DNA of 64,000 bases from Hofstenia miamia (Eukaryota; Xenacoelomorpha; Acoela): contig SCFE01000081.1 in the NCBI GenBank assembly GCA_004352715.1, positions 649,096 through 713,095 on the forward strand, in the 5' to 3' direction. This document shows positions 1 to 13,307 of this stretch, one piece after another. The notes beneath the pieces were generated by a model. The model worked only from the letters and a program-made list of their open reading frames with translations. It was not told the DNA's origin and ran no database searches. Position 1 is the first letter of the stretch; the number at the start of each line of letters is the position of its first letter. The position numbers and the translations under genes were made by a program.

Positions 1-2087
1 GCTCATTCATTATTTTACTAATTAAATTGTACTCATAGATTGGTCGTTGAGACCATTTTCTCATTTCTTTAAGTAATTATGCTGACATCATCTCGACAGA
101 TGACTAGAGATAAATTTACAAATTTACACATAAATTCATTGATTATTTTAATTTTCAATCTTCCAATTTGTACGCATACTGATTATATATGAAAATATTG
201 ACGTTTTTTTACACAAGAAATAGTACCTATTAATGAAACGCCAAGATAAAGGAAATAGTTAACTTCTTTTTAAATTGTAAAATTATTTCCAATAAAGAAT
301 GACTACTTCAAAATACACAGACTTATCTGAAATTTCCACATCAGAATTGTCCTACAGTTTTTAATGCATAAACTAATTCGATCCATGATCGACTTCCAGA
401 AATGGTATTTATTACATATTTCTCAGAGGATTAAAAATGACTATAAAAACACTGTAATCTCTTTATGAATAATTCTATGAGTGGAATGCACGTCAAGTTT
501 CAAAATACTTGACCAGAAACAATTCTTCATTTTAAATGTTTGTTCGCAGATCATTCAAATTATCTTCTGGAGGCTCCTAAAACTTACTTTGTGTAGAATT
601 TGTGCCTTCTTGCTTTACATTTTGCTGGTATTTAATAAAATGAAGTCAATTAATAAGAATAAAATAGAAAATCAATAAATATTATCGAAAAGAACTCCAT
701 TCATTAAAAAACCTGTCGCAATATTCCGGTGTAAATGAAGATAATTAGAGTAATGGCTATGAAATAATAAAAGTTTCAAGCATGCAGAGTCAACTACCTG
801 GAAAAGACATTTCGTTTTGATTGAATTTCAAATCAGCATTAGATTAGAGCAGAAAACTTAAAATATTAATGGATTGGTTTCACTGCGTTATTTCCTTTAC
901 ATTCTTATAACGTTGATAAGCATGCTTTTATGACGTCATATTTTTTTCGTTAGATATACTGGATACATTTAGACTATTTGATAAAAATTCTTAAAGCAAT
1001 TTCCTCTGAGACTTAATTACTGCTTGCCCATTACTTTTGCTGGAAGTTAACAAGTAGATGAAATATTTAGCTTTTTAGAAAAAGACAACTCATAAACAAA
1101 AGTAGTAAGACAAAAGAAGAGACCGTCTATTGCTAGGAAAATTATCTTCTTAAATTTCATTTTTACCAAAACGCGATAATTGTGTTTTTGAAGAAACTTC
1201 GTTATTCATAGTTTTCAAAAACTAGAAAAATAAATCAATTTTCTTAAAATAACTCAACAAAACTTTGATTAAAATTTCTATAATAGCATTTCAAATATAG
1301 AGCAATGCCATCTAACTAAATGTTGTAGTAGCTCTGGCGTATATAAAGATTAAATACAACAACTTCAGTGAATTGGAAATTCGATGATGTCATTTGCATA
1401 TAATGTTTTTATAGTTTATAATTCAAAGAAATAAGACTTTGATTTCTCAGATGTAAAAAACAAATGTTTTTAGTTAACTTAAAGTGCAAAAGCCTAGAAC
1501 ATTTGAAATACTCCTTCTGAGTTCATTTAGCAATTTTACATTTAATAGTCAAACACTTCAAACAAATTTGAACTTATTCAAAAATATTGCAAAATCTCAC
1601 TATTTGCTTCTATCCAAGAGCTGGTTGCTAAACATTTGATTCATTTTGAAAGACCCCTTAATTCTAAGTTTGTCTTAGATTGGCTATGTTATACCTTTCC
1701 AGAAAATTGAAAATTGAAATTATCTGAATTCAGATACAATGTATTGCATAATTAGGTGTTAGCAAAATGCAGAACATTTGTGTAGTTAATCTCCTCTACG
1801 TGATAACAGAGTTGTACATTTAAATTAATTTCACAGAAATCTTCCAGAAAATCTGTTAAATCTGTTTTTAAATACAAAATATCTAACAAAATTACAATTT
1901 CTTAGCCGATTTCTATAAAGCTCACTTATGTAAACCTTTCCATTAGATAAGTAAAAAATTATGATTTTAAGAAACGTAACGCGTTAACATAAAAATATTA
2001 AAATGATACACTTAGAAAACAAGTTATAGCATTCGCTTTGCTAAAGAAATTAAAGGTAATATTTAATTTTTTTAAGTTCGAATTACT
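1..2087. other. AT-rich non-coding stretch
   Basis: No coding frame, repeat or RNA gene that I can support. The 65-codon frame at 481-678 lacks any protein-like pattern and is of chance length. A perfect TGACGTCA palindrome lies at 931-938. Confidence 0.6.
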
Positions 2088-2510
2088 ATGTTGGCCATTG
2101 AAATAGAATCACTTTCGTATAGCACTAAATTCCAAGGCAAGGGAAATGCCCCTGTGGTTAATTCCTCCAAATACAACTATTACAGCCTCTGTGTACCTGG
2201 ATATTTAAAGGATACCCATCTTCTTGCAACATTGCACCTGCACAGTTTTCGGCATGATAAAGATTCTGCTAACGCTGCTAAATGTGTGAAATTTTGATTA
2301 GCTAAGCAAGAATTATTCAACATTCACAATGGCCTGGGAGTTCCCCCAAATCTTAATCTGATGATCATTATTAAGAAAATTACCAACCTGAGGCCAATGT
2401 TGACAGCTGACCTGTGTAAAAAGATAAAGTTGGTGCAATGCACAGAAATTTCAAATAATACTGCTGCCACTTTATAGACTTCATATCAGACAAACATAAT
2501 TTCTATCAGC
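2088..2510 (+). pseudogene. Decayed Tc1-like transposase fragment
   Basis: Tc1/mariner transposases are DDE/D nucleases that cut and paste DNA at TA sites. The open frame at 2088-2297 ends with FRHDKDSANAAKCVKF, which lines up with the family block around the second catalytic Asp (usually like FQQDNDPKHTAKxVKxW). Just before it, VPGYLKDTHLLA resembles the usual YxDILxxxLLP segment. Beyond the stop, the DNA at about 2331-2366 still resembles a WPxxSPDLNPIE block but carries stops and shifts. No terminal repeats were found. This is a dead copy. The family is fairly secure, the exact lineage unknown. Confidence 0.6.
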
Positions 2511-3239
2511 AAAAAAGCCAAAGGCAGTACAACTTGTACTTGAGACAGTCTAACTCATATGTATGTGCATGTTTCTGTGAACTTGTAATATCTTTTGTGC
2601 AAATTTTTTTAGTACGCACACATATTTTACCTATATTGCATATTATCTATGTTGTCCATAGAAAAGTTATTCCGATTGGAACACCATTGGAAGCGTCTCA
2701 TGGGGTGGATGGAATGGAACAGCACGCATTTCTATTTACTAGATTAATCGATACTTGATATTGTAGAATACATTTGAGTGTCAAATTTATTAAAGTAAAA
2801 AATGCATTTTTTTGCATGCCTCTTTCTACATGTGATCCTATTTCGTAGAGACTAAGCCTAATATTTGATAAGTTTAAAAATTGTATTTTAACTGTATTCC
2901 AAATTAATATTATAATGAAAATCTCGTAGGATGGGACAGAAAAATATATCACATAAACAAGCCTGTGTATTTTACTGGGTGATTCTATTACAATAGAAAG
3001 CATGATACAACAAGGAATTCAAGGTATATTCTAGAGTTGTTTTTGCAATACAAAAACAGACCTGTTAAAAATAAATGTGGATCACAATTTGAGAGAAAAG
3101 TGATATTGAATAAAATAAAGATTTTTGTTTGGATTTTAAAAGAAATGTGCAGTTCGTCTTTATAATTCCATGCACATTCCTTAGTACACTAAGGAAATTA
3201 AAATGAGATTACACTGGGAAAGTTAGTCACATTTCCCAG
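2511..3239. other. No feature seen
   Basis: AT-rich sequence with only chance-length frames on both strands (for example 2698-3003 on the minus strand). An 8-bp inverted pair CTGGGAAA/TTTCCCAG lies at about 3212-3239. Confidence 0.5.
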
Positions 3240-3346
3240 AGGACCCGCTTTCCGGCTTCACATCGATTGCTTTTGTTTCGCAAATATCTAAAAAGCATAT
3301 TGAATTTTTCGTATCTGAAATCAATGAATATTACAATGTACTTTAG
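3240..3346 (+). CDS. Candidate exon, product unknown
   Basis: A 107-nt island, richer in G+C than its flanks, lies between a good acceptor (ATTTCCCAG just before 3240) and a consensus donor (AG|GTAAGT at 3347). Two frames stay open. Phase 0 gives 35 full codons plus 2 nt. Phase 1 gives a terminal-exon reading that begins DPLSGFTSIAFVSQISKK and stops at TAG 3344-3346. The second looks more protein-like, but the strong donor favours an internal exon. No partner exon was found and no family is recognised. Confidence 0.25.
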
Positions 3347-6177
3347 GTAAGTCTATTGGGACAGTCTTTATTAAATTCTAACTTTATAATTAAATTTCTT
3401 GAACTGCAAAACAATTAATTTGGCAAATTGAATAACAGTTAACAAAGATGAAAAAACCAACTTAACTAATTAACCACAATATGATATTATTGAAAACTTA
3501 GGAAGCTTGATCAACCATCTTGGCAAATTTATCATTTATTATTAAAGACCATAAGGCAATTTGTTGATATATTTAATGAAAAATTCCCTTTATTTTTAAT
3601 GAAACAGTCACATTAAAATGTATTGACTATTTTTATGTTTAGTTCAAATGGAAAATTTAATTCCATAACATATCAAAGTGAATATCAAATATGGTTTCAA
3701 TTGACAATTTTAAAAACCACTTCACTGTATTTTTCCATTTATTTGCGAAATATATTTTGATACTTGGAATTTTGCAATTATTAGTTTTTTTGTCATGCAC
3801 AGCAATTGTTAGTTTCGTCAAAGCAGAATTGGTTAAATTATATCACCTGTCATCATTTAACTCACTTGCTTGTTACAATGGTATTTAATGAAATATATAT
3901 TAGATAAATCATAGTATGCTAAAAAATATTCAAGAAAAGGGCACTTTACAGGAAAATATCAAAAAATCATATGCTGTAAGTCGTCCATACACGTGTATAC
4001 TCTATGGTTTATTATGATTGAATTAGTTCATACAGCAATGAATGTTGTCATAAAATGAAGTTTCTGGAAATAAATTTAAATGTATTTGGCTGTGCGATTG
4101 AATAAATGATTTAACTTTAAATTCTTTATTAATGTGATGTATAGAACTGCAAGGTTTAAGTGTGGCTAATGACACTAACAGAGTTAAGTGAAAATCAATC
4201 TTAATATAATCCATTTCTGCTTTTTCCTTAACATACAAAAATTTTAAACATAATATAGTTGAATTGCAAGGTGAGGTCTTTCACATCATTTCCAAAATGC
4301 ATTGGGGTTGAAAACAGGGCTTTAACAGAAAAATGACGATGGATTCTGACACCTATATAATGCTTCTGTCAAAAGCATTGTATTTTAAGGTGTAGATTAC
4401 CAATCTGAAAACTTATGAATGAACTAGTCACACAAACACCTTCTGCGATGAAAGATACTTTTGGCCATTAATATGTTGATTTACCATCGCGCTTAACCAG
4501 AAAAATAGATCATGTGAAACACGGATTGTGTGAGAAAAACATGTTAACAACCATTTTCCAAAATATTAACAATAAAATGTTTTCTTTGAAAAGATGATTT
4601 ACATATAGTTTGAGTTTTTAAAATACGTTTCCTGAGGAAGCGTTTTTATTAATCTAAACACAGAACGAGAAATAGATGTACGGGATCGAGATCATTGAGA
4701 CGGAAAGGAAATTCTACGGGATAAACTAAACAGGGACTAAAAAATTTAACACCACACAGACCGGGTACAGGACCCACATAAAATGCGTGGTTGCAAGCCT
4801 CTTGAATCCGGTCATTAATGGCAATACGAAGCTTAATTTCTAGCAATTCAAAGCTTGACAATCTTTGCGCAATGTAACAAACTAAGATATGTAGTTTATT
4901 ATTTAAAACATTAAGCGTTACGTATGCTGTCACGTTGAATAATTTCTTTTAATTTTTGAAAATACGTGACAGGTTTTTTACTGCGTTTACCGAAGACCTT
5001 GCTTCATAAATATTACGTTGCATGTAAGCATTAATCATTTCAAAATTTGAAAGACCACAAATAAAGAATTTTAGAAAATGTCAGTAAATAACGAAATAAA
5101 TTGAAAATCCATTAACTCTGACAGTTTGACAAACAGGCTCTGTGAAGGACTTTGGGTTTATTTGCTGAATACAATCTAATTATATTGTTTTTTCAAACTA
5201 CAATAGAATTGATGGGTGGTCCCCAATCGAGACCTAGAACATAGCCCGCGTATACACAATCTTTTTACCTCAAATTTTAGTTCTAATGTACATCATATTC
5301 TATATTTTTTATATAATAATCATTATTGCTCGAGAGCCAGGATTTATGCTTCATAGTAAAACCGGACAACGAAAATTATGATAACAAATCAAACAATTCG
5401 TTATCTTATAAACGAGTGCTTTGTGCATATCTTCTAAAAATATAAACAAATTACGGCTGAAAAATGAAGCTGGAAATGTAAAATTGGGATGACCTGCAAA
5501 CATAATTGATTGACACAGAAAAACATGTTTCATGTTATAGTTGTACTGATACATTGCTCTTGATATATTCGTGGTCCAAATTGACGAATTATCAGAAAAT
5601 ATATCAAATGATCTTATGCTGACATTTTAAATTTGCATTCAGAATTAATTTTTTTATTTATATAAATTTAAGTCACTTAACCGATCACTAATATTTTATT
5701 GGAATCAAATAAAACGCCAGACACTACAAAATTATTGAAGATATTTATATTTATATAATCTTTGCGCAGGTTTTTTATAATTATATATTATTATAATTTT
5801 TATAATTCCAAAGTTAACACAAATCACATTTTCAATTTTCGTGAATTTTATCAATATATTTAACAATGTTGATTGAATTTGAGACTAAACACACGTTCAT
5901 ACCATTAGGTGAACATTTTGTAATTTACTTAATCTTATGTGATTGGTCTATTTTGTAGTGCATAATACAAAAATCTCCTAAAATATACAACATGCTATTA
6001 TTAAAGCGTAATCTAAAATTTGAAAAAATTTGAAATTTTGCACAAATTCTGTTTTTAATTTTTAGAATCAATAGATTGTCATGAAGTACGTGCAATATGA
6101 TGAATTTTAAAGATTGAAAAATAAATGTTTTATGTCCTCCTTAGCACTCACTTATGCACTTATCATTTTATTTTACA
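3347..6177. other. AT-rich non-coding stretch
   Basis: Only chance-length frames. The plus-strand frame 3691-3888 is hydrophobic in the middle because of T-rich codons and has no other support. Nothing else seen. Confidence 0.5.
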
Positions 6178-6222
6178 TTAGGCCCCCTCTAAAAATTTTT
6201 TTTTGTATCTGCCCCTGATGTG
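6178..6222 (-). mobile_element. hAT-like terminal sequence, element body not found
   Basis: Read on the minus strand, this begins CAGGGGCAGATAC, followed by A-rich sequence and GAGGGGGCC. That pattern (CAGGGGCGGATC, an A-run, then GGGGG) is common at the ends of hAT-type DNA transposons. A relative lies at 31380-31419. The element would extend to lower coordinates, but no matching end or transposase was found there. Identification rests on the terminal motif only. Confidence 0.35.
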
Positions 6223-8492
6223 ATATAAAAAGAATGTTTTAAATGAGATCTCATTTGGATGAAATATAATGTAAAATGTATGCTCAATTGGAACAATTTT
6301 AGTCTGAACAAATATAATTGAAATTAAAAATGTAAATAATTAATGCATAAAATTTTTTAATGTAGTGATCAGGATTATTGATTCATAATAATGCTTGTAA
6401 AATATACAAAAAGCTAGAAATTCTAGAAATATATGAGACTAGACATTATACTTAGTCACGGCAAAAAACGAATTATAGATATTTTTTGGAAAATACAAAA
6501 CGACTAAATTTTCTGCATTAAATTTTCAAATAATGAAGTTATCTTGATAACGATTTTCGAATCACAAACAGTTCTTCCGTTCTGATTTTTTGAAAATGTG
6601 ACACAAGAACTTCTTTAGGATAAAGTTTTAATAAAATGTAAATTGTGACACATACTTTAATAAGTTTAATAGAGTTTAAATATATTAATTGCTATGCAAA
6701 ACTTTAGTCAGATTAAATTAGTGATGTGCACTAAATCATAAGTACTACGCCGGAGTAATTTCTATTTTTGCAATAAATTAATTTAGAAACGTAACGTACG
6801 TCTAATTATCATCCGCCATTTCTATTGATTTTGAGTACCAGGTTTTTAGATTAAAACTCAACTCGCTGCCAAAAACAGTTAACATTGTAAATTATAATTT
6901 CTTTGATATTTTCCATTATTTATGAGCATTCCGTGGCACTTAGCATCAGAATAGTGAATGCAAAGGCCATTAACTCCCACTTGAAATAACCGTTCAATTT
7001 TTGAAAAATACTTTATGTGAGAAATGTCAACACATCTAAAGTTACAACATAAAATATTCGAGATTACAAAGAAACATCATTAAGTTATTGTTAAATTAGA
7101 TCTTGTGTGATTTTGTCCCACCTGTAATTGAATAAAGGATATAAGGACTTATAAAAGCAGCTTATTGTCCACAGATATAAGATTGAACTATGCTTAGATG
7201 TGATTCTGCATGTTGTGCCAAAAACCTAATATTTATAGAATCCTCTAATCGTATACATATTCAAAAAAAAACTATAAATGTGCTTGCCAACAATTTGTCT
7301 GCCATTATTATCACAATATTACTTAGATGTTCTCAAAAATTACTTAGCAGCATTTTTATATTAAGTAGCAATCATTAGAATGATTTTTTATGTAGAAATA
7401 ATACTTTCATAATTAATTTTTCAATGCATGCATGTCCCCATTTGTGAAGAACAAAATATATCAACTTATAGATGGAAATGCAAACTTCAGAGTTGAACTG
7501 TTTTTGATTTTACAACAGAATTGAATGCCTTTAATCCAGTTTGTTGTATAAAATTTGAAGCTAATCTTAGGATATCAAATCATAATCTACCAAAGAAGGC
7601 AGTGAAGGATATTGCTTTAGCAAATCATTATCCCCAACAAAAATTTAATTTTAAAATAAATATAAAATAAATTTCTAGGTATATTAATATATTCAAAAAT
7701 GTAAAAAATCTGCACAAATGCATTCAATGTTTTGCAAATCTTGTGCTTGATGGACAGGTTTGATAATTGTGCTTTTCTACTTGACTCAATTTAGCATCCA
7801 TTAGTCCACTTCGCCCACATGCACAACAAGTAAATGACTAGAAACCATTTCAGTAATGTACAGTCAAATTTTGATAAAATCGTTTAGCAAATTCATTAAT
7901 GCAAAAACGTTAAAATTGCTTAGCTCAGACTGGATAGTAAAATCAGATTAAGGGATATTCGTTGACATTCGAAGTCTATTTGCAACCTCTTATAAAAGTC
8001 TAAGCAATTCAAAAATAGACAATCTATGTTCAGTTCTATTGATAACAAAAAATCATTAGGAGACAAGAAATTGTGACCTATAAAATTCTCTCCACCTCAT
8101 ATTTCATTACAACGAGGTAGAACTATTCCGGTATCTGAGATATTGTCTGATACCTTTGAAAAAAATCCAATAATCTTAGTGACAATTTCATTACATTAAA
8201 CCGAGGAATACATCATCTAAAGGAAATTTCTCAATGTATTTATCGTTTCAAAGTCTTAAACTTTGATGTTTCAGTCTATTTTGTTTGATAAAATTTAATG
8301 CCGCTGTTTGTCAAACCACTAAATCAGTCAATTAAATTGATCACGTCAAGTTGACAAGCATGAAAAATGAAGGCAAAATGTAACTAATAGCATTAGAAAG
8401 CGCAGCGCACTAAAGCCATAAAACAAACTTTTATGAATACATTTTGCATACTCAAATATTTTATAACTAAATTTAAGAGCATTTACCGAAAT
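6223..8492. other. AT-rich non-coding stretch
   Basis: No supported gene, RNA or repeat. Frames such as 7190-7378 are of chance length. Confidence 0.5.
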
Positions 8493-8675
8493 ATATATAT
8501 ATATATNNNNNNNNNNNNNNNNNNNNNNNNNNNNNNNNNNNNNNNNNNNNNNNNNNNNNNNNNNNNNNNNNNNNNNNNNNNNNNNNNNNNNNNNNNNNNN
8601 NNNNNNNNNNNNNNNNNNNNNNNNNNNNNNNNNNNNNNNNNNNNNNNNNNNNNNNNNNNNNNNNNNNNNNNNNNN

Positions 8676-8710
<35 letters not shown>
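8493..8710. repeat. (TA)n microsatellite with 169-N gap
   Basis: TA dinucleotides flank N positions 8507-8675 on both sides, so the gap is an unresolved (TA)n array. The tyrosine/isoleucine open frames across it are artefacts. Confidence 0.95.
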
Positions 8711-8712
<2 letters not shown>

Positions 8713-8998
8713 TATTTATATACATGTATTTGGAAAAGATGGGCCGAAATTTAATATAAAACTAACGATTACGCAACAATGCATGCTAATCAACGTAAAA
8801 TCAGTGAATGCTATATAAGTTATTAACAATGTGTTTAAAAATGAAATTTACATTTTGAAGTTTTATATTTATATCATACACTCTTCTAAGTGTAAACTTA
8901 GCATCTTGAAATTCAGTGTGCAGATTTTTTTAGAGGTTTCCAACATACCAGATTTTGGTAAAACAACAAAAAATTGGTGAAATTTTTTGACAATTATA

Positions 8999-9112
8999 AA
9001 ATTGGGCCTAGAATGGACAGAATTGGCATTAATTTAAATGTCCCGGGTCGAAACCGGTCTAAAGTTTCCAGATCCGGACCAGTCCCATGACCATTCTGTA
9101 CCCCAATTAATG
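8999..9112. repeat. Short imperfect inverted repeat, G+C-rich
   Basis: The segment starts AATTGGGCCTAGAATGG. Its far end, read on the other strand, is AATTGGGGTACAGAATGG. The middle is unusually G+C-rich for this window and holds ATCCGGAC and GGGTCGAAACC. It could be a small foldback element. The central motif resembles a Pol III B box but no tRNA can be folded around it. Confidence 0.35.
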
Positions 9113-11133
9113 AAGGATATTTTTGAACATATCTATAAACAGTCTTTTTTGTTGTTTTCATAGGCTCAAAACCTTGTAAATTTAAAACTTTTTCAAAAAT
9201 TCATTGAAAAATAGTTTTCTTTATTGTAATTCAATAACGCTGTAATTTTTAGCAAATAGATGTTTCCCAAAAATTTATATGCTTGAGAAAATTTTCTGAC
9301 AATATAGACAAAGTATTTTTGTATCCACTGAAGACTGTAGGGCCAATACAATAATAAACATTAAGGTGAAAATACTAATTTGCATTTTAATACTAAGGAA
9401 ATACTAATTGTATTCAGTGCCTGTCACCAAGGTTTCTTTGAGAAAATTGGAAAAAGTATCAAACTTAATTAGGTGCACGATTTGAACTTTGAAATAGTCG
9501 AAAGTTGAATGCCATGCTCTTTACGAAGAAGATGAAAAGGAAGAGGAAAAAATCCGAAAAGAATTGTCATTCAACTTTCAAGGACGGCTTGAGCAGGTTT
9601 TATGTCTGAATCATTAAATGGCTTAAAATATTTTTATAAAAATTAGTGTCTTATGAAGTTCATTGCAAGATGTATTATATATGAAACCTTAAACATTTTG
9701 ATAAATACTAGTTCTGCAAAATGACGTTATTTTTTTTCATATTTCTGCAAATCAATCAACACTCTACTGCCGAATTTTGAAGCAGCATTTCTTTGATATT
9801 TAAGTTACAAAAAGAAATTGATGATAAACTGTCTACTAATGACTACTAAAAATAGAGTAATTACTTATTGTAAGGATTCGTTTTAAAATTTTTTGAAAAT
9901 TTATTTAAAAAATAAATCACCTTCATAGAAAAGATGTTGGAACGCTGTTAACGGAAATCAATTACAGAATTTAAAGTTCAAGTACCTCTTATTTTAAAAA
10001 CGGCGTTTTATCAAAATTGTTTAATATAAATCAATTAATAATAACAATAGCGGAGGTCAAACTTAAAATTTATCGTATCCCACAAATTGCTTTGTAGAAA
10101 TCTCAAAATTTTTAATATCATTTTTAAACTAATTCAAACAGTAACATTTCAAAGACCAAAGCAATTTGTTTAAAACAACACTTTAAAAATATTTCAATAG
10201 AACTACTAATGAATTTCGTCTAAGTTGCATTTTGATTTATTCTGGAATACCTAATATAAAATATATCCAATGTTAAAGATCCAATTCAGTATCGTTAATC
10301 AGCAGCCTGATGATTGATGATGGTATGACAGTGGAACAATGATTGAAGAATATGCTATTATCAGATGGGACAATAATGATTTTAAACCAACTCTTTGTTT
10401 AATTGCAAAAACATCGAATTAAAGAGACAGTTTTTTAGAATTTGAATCTGGAAAATCGATTTGGACGTTACGGCAAATGAGGTAAGAACATGGATGGCTG
10501 GGCAATCTAAAAGCCAAGATTATTAAGACATTATTTCATTTAAAACTGCAACCGTCATTTTCTTTAACTGAAATGCCACAATCAGACAAGAGGAAATTTA
10601 AATAAAATTTCTCTAGGCTATCTAACACTATTTCCGACTTTATTGCAGTAAAATCAATTAAAAGTATGGGTGAGAGATAAGACTGAAGCTCAAAATTTGC
10701 ATCTAATTAACTTAGTTACAAATATAAGAAAAAGTTAGGAAACTTTTATTGAGACAAAGTCATTTTAAGTACCTAAAAATAGCATTTCAAAGTAAAAGTG
10801 TTACAGTTTAAATAATGACAATTTTAAATCAATGAGCTGTCATATTCATTAAGTTCCTGACACTAAGCTTAACAATAATAGTTTGCCAATATTAATATCA
10901 TAATAATCATATTTTCAATATTTGTGCCAGAATACTATTTTAATTTGAAATTGCGTCCAAACAGCAATTTTCAATCTCAAGCCTATTGAAATGATCTTTC
11001 AATAAATTTATAAAAAGTAAGATGTTTTCAATAGCTTCACAATAATTTTCTAAACATACGTAAAATTTCAGAAATTTTGACATGCAGAATTTGCTACAAT
11101 ATCACTACAATTGTTTTAAATTTTAATGTAATT

Positions 11134-11140
<7 letters not shown>
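9113..11140. other. AT-rich non-coding stretch
   Basis: No supported gene. A perfect 12-bp inverted pair, GAAAGTTGAATG (9500-9511) and CATTCAACTTTC (9568-9579), could form a hairpin with a 56-nt loop that includes a purine-rich run. No other signal. Confidence 0.45.

Positions 11141-11190
<50 letters not shown>
11141..11190. repeat. (TA)n microsatellite
   Basis: Nearly pure TA with one TG interruption. It abuts the left side of the element-like block that follows. Confidence 0.95.
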
Positions 11191-11193
<3 letters not shown>

Positions 11194-12043
11194 CTGAGTT
11201 GGAAACAAAAGTTGTCTAGCCCTGTCCGGATTTGTATGTATTTTATCCGGATTAACTGTCACATTCCAGGAGTCACAAATTTTCTTATTTTTCAAATCTA
11301 ATGACTGTAGACTGTGTTATCAGTATGCCAACAAGCAGTTTTTTATTTATACCCGCAAGCAATATGCAACATTTTTATCAACAAGATCCCCTAATTAACT
11401 AGCTTATGATCAGCAGTACATAGAATAACACAATTTACTTCAATGTCTTTACGTTAAAATAATATGGTGTGTTCCAATATTTCCCTAAGCAACTTTTACC
11501 TGAAAAAAAATTTGTCTGAAATGGTAACGCATTTTTGCCTGTTCATCATGAAAACTAAATGTTTATTGACTTTTCAAAAGTTAGGAAACCCGTTTCAAAA
11601 AATTCTTTCTATTTCTGAGTCAAAATACTATATTTACCTTCATGTCACTGAGTTAAAATCTAAGTTTACTAATTGCGTGACATGTTAATTGCATTACGCG
11701 AAGAATCTTTCACTTGGTACACTAGTTGCAGGAATGGCAAAACCTCAACAGCAAGCTGAGAAAGAAAAGTGTCCTTGTAAAAAATCAATCGCAAGACAAT
11801 AAACAACTTGGATGTAGTTTAACAGATTCAATTTCATAATCGGCATAAAATGCATGATTTCGAGACACTATTATGATACTACAATAACGCTAAAAATAAT
11901 AAAAAATATAATGTTGATTTTGTCAGGATTTTAGTCTTGAATTTCTAGCATAGATTTTATCCGGATTTAAACTAAATCTCAATTTTATCCTGCCCTGCCC
12001 GGATTTATTCTGCTCTGATTATCCTGTCCGGACTCAGGCATAA
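11191..12043. mobile_element. Element-like block between two (TA)n arrays
   Basis: This block begins and ends exactly at (TA)n arrays. Near both ends it carries G+C-rich motifs that are rare elsewhere: CCTGTCCGGA at about 11221 and again at about 12024, plus further TCCGGAT copies near 11245, 11960 and 12000. The outer ends read TAGCTGAGT on the left and, on the other strand, TATGCCTGAGT on the right, a weak terminal inverted similarity. A non-autonomous DNA transposon inserted at TA would explain this. No transposase is encoded inside. Confidence 0.35.
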
Positions 12044-12084
12044 TATATATATATATATATATAGTTATATATATATATATTTGC

Positions 12085-12127
<43 letters not shown>
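12044..12127. repeat. (TA)n microsatellite, interrupted
   Basis: TA tracts with two TTTGCATATG interruptions, so the array has duplicated internally. Confidence 0.9.
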
Positions 12128-12129
<2 letters not shown>

Positions 12130-13142
12130 CATATGTAGAAATCAACTCTGCCAATTTTGACGTAAACATTGATCTCGATATCGATGGCATATAAAATATT
12201 GATAACTAATGCTATTTGAAATAGTCCTAACAACTTAGAGAAATCGAGAATGTAAATTTAAAAATAAATAACAGCAGCAATCTTAAAAAGCGTAATTATT
12301 TGTACATATACATTTGTATATTTCTAACACGTCTTCGCTATGATAATGAAAGACCATTTTCCAGTCAATAACTTTGATGTGTAACAAAGTTAGTGGGAAA
12401 TCTGTTACGTAGTTTAATAAAGTACTTTTGGTTTGAGAACATGTGTCTGTTTACAATTATTTAACAATCAGGACAAATGACCAGAGCGAAATTTGGAATT
12501 AATTTAATTTATTCGGTATTGTGGCATTAAGTGGGTCAAGGAATATTAAGCCAAGTAAATAAATAATGTCTCACCTCCCTTGAAATAACGGCAATACATT
12601 ATTTACTGCATTCAAGTGAAATTATTAAGGAATGTATTGGAATTATGGAAAAGGGTTTTAAAGGATTCTTTGAAATTCCAATTTTTATTAAATGTTGGGA
12701 ATTTTTGCAGCTAATTTCAATTCACTCTAGCTTAAAAATTAATTGAGTTTCTTAATATATTGTAATATATTGCATTCCTTTAACAAAGCTTTGCGTAAGG
12801 ATACATATAGGTAATTTTAAATTTTGAAACACGAATTTTTGCGAACTTGCATTGTATGTACTTAAGGATTGCAAATGCTTCAATACATTAAACATCGAGG
12901 CAACCCAAATTAGTAATTTCAGAAGTACACGAGACAAATTTTAGGAATCACATACATCTTATAGACATATTATAAAACATATTACATTGCATTATATAGC
13001 ATTATGTCCAAATCTTAATGGTTAAGTAGCGTGGTGACTTAGAGGATCAAAACTTCTGACACATTATAAAATTTGTTGTGTTTATGTAACATAAAATTTT
13101 TTAAGCTCTATTCTTAAATGACAGTAATATATTTTGCATAAG
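12128..13142. other. No feature seen
   Basis: AT-rich with chance-length frames only (for example 12752-12937 on the minus strand). Confidence 0.5.
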
Positions 13143-13307
13143 ATGTCACAATTTGGAAAGAATTTGGACATTGGCAGAAAGTTTCAATTTCAAGTGGAGA
13201 TAGACACTGATTATCTCCATTACAAGGTTATAGCCACGCACATTATTTACGCTTTGTGCTTTCGCTATTTCACCGACATTTTATCTTGGTTGCGATCGAG
13301 TCTTTAA
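13143..13307 (+). CDS. Short open frame or exon, 54 codons, product unknown
   Basis: The frame begins ATG and reads MSQFGKNLDIGRKFQFQVEI at its start, ending in WLRSSL then TAA. Base composition is more balanced than the flanks and residue choice is mixed rather than the Ile/Asn/Lys/Phe-heavy pattern of chance frames here. It could be a small protein, a first exon, or a relic of a longer gene. A splice donor inside (CAAG|GTTATA at about 13227) is possible but weak. No homology recognised. Confidence 0.3.
   Translation: MSQFGKNLDIGRKFQFQVEIDTDYLHYKVIATHIIYALCFRYFTDILSWLRSSL

Noticed and set aside
3691-3888. Hydrophobic 65-codon frame that could be a membrane peptide
   Set aside because: T-rich DNA gives such frames by chance. 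No splice sites, start context or homology.
8433-8759. Long open frames through (TA)n and N gaps (also at 19.1-19.4, 40.6-40.9 and 53.2-54.3 kb)
   Set aside because: They consist of Tyr/Ile repeats or unknown residues produced by TA arrays and N. No real coding content.
9035-9060. GGGTCGAAACC resembling a tRNA T-arm / Pol III B box
   Set aside because: No matching A box, acceptor stem or anticodon arm at the right spacing. Better explained by the small inverted repeat there.
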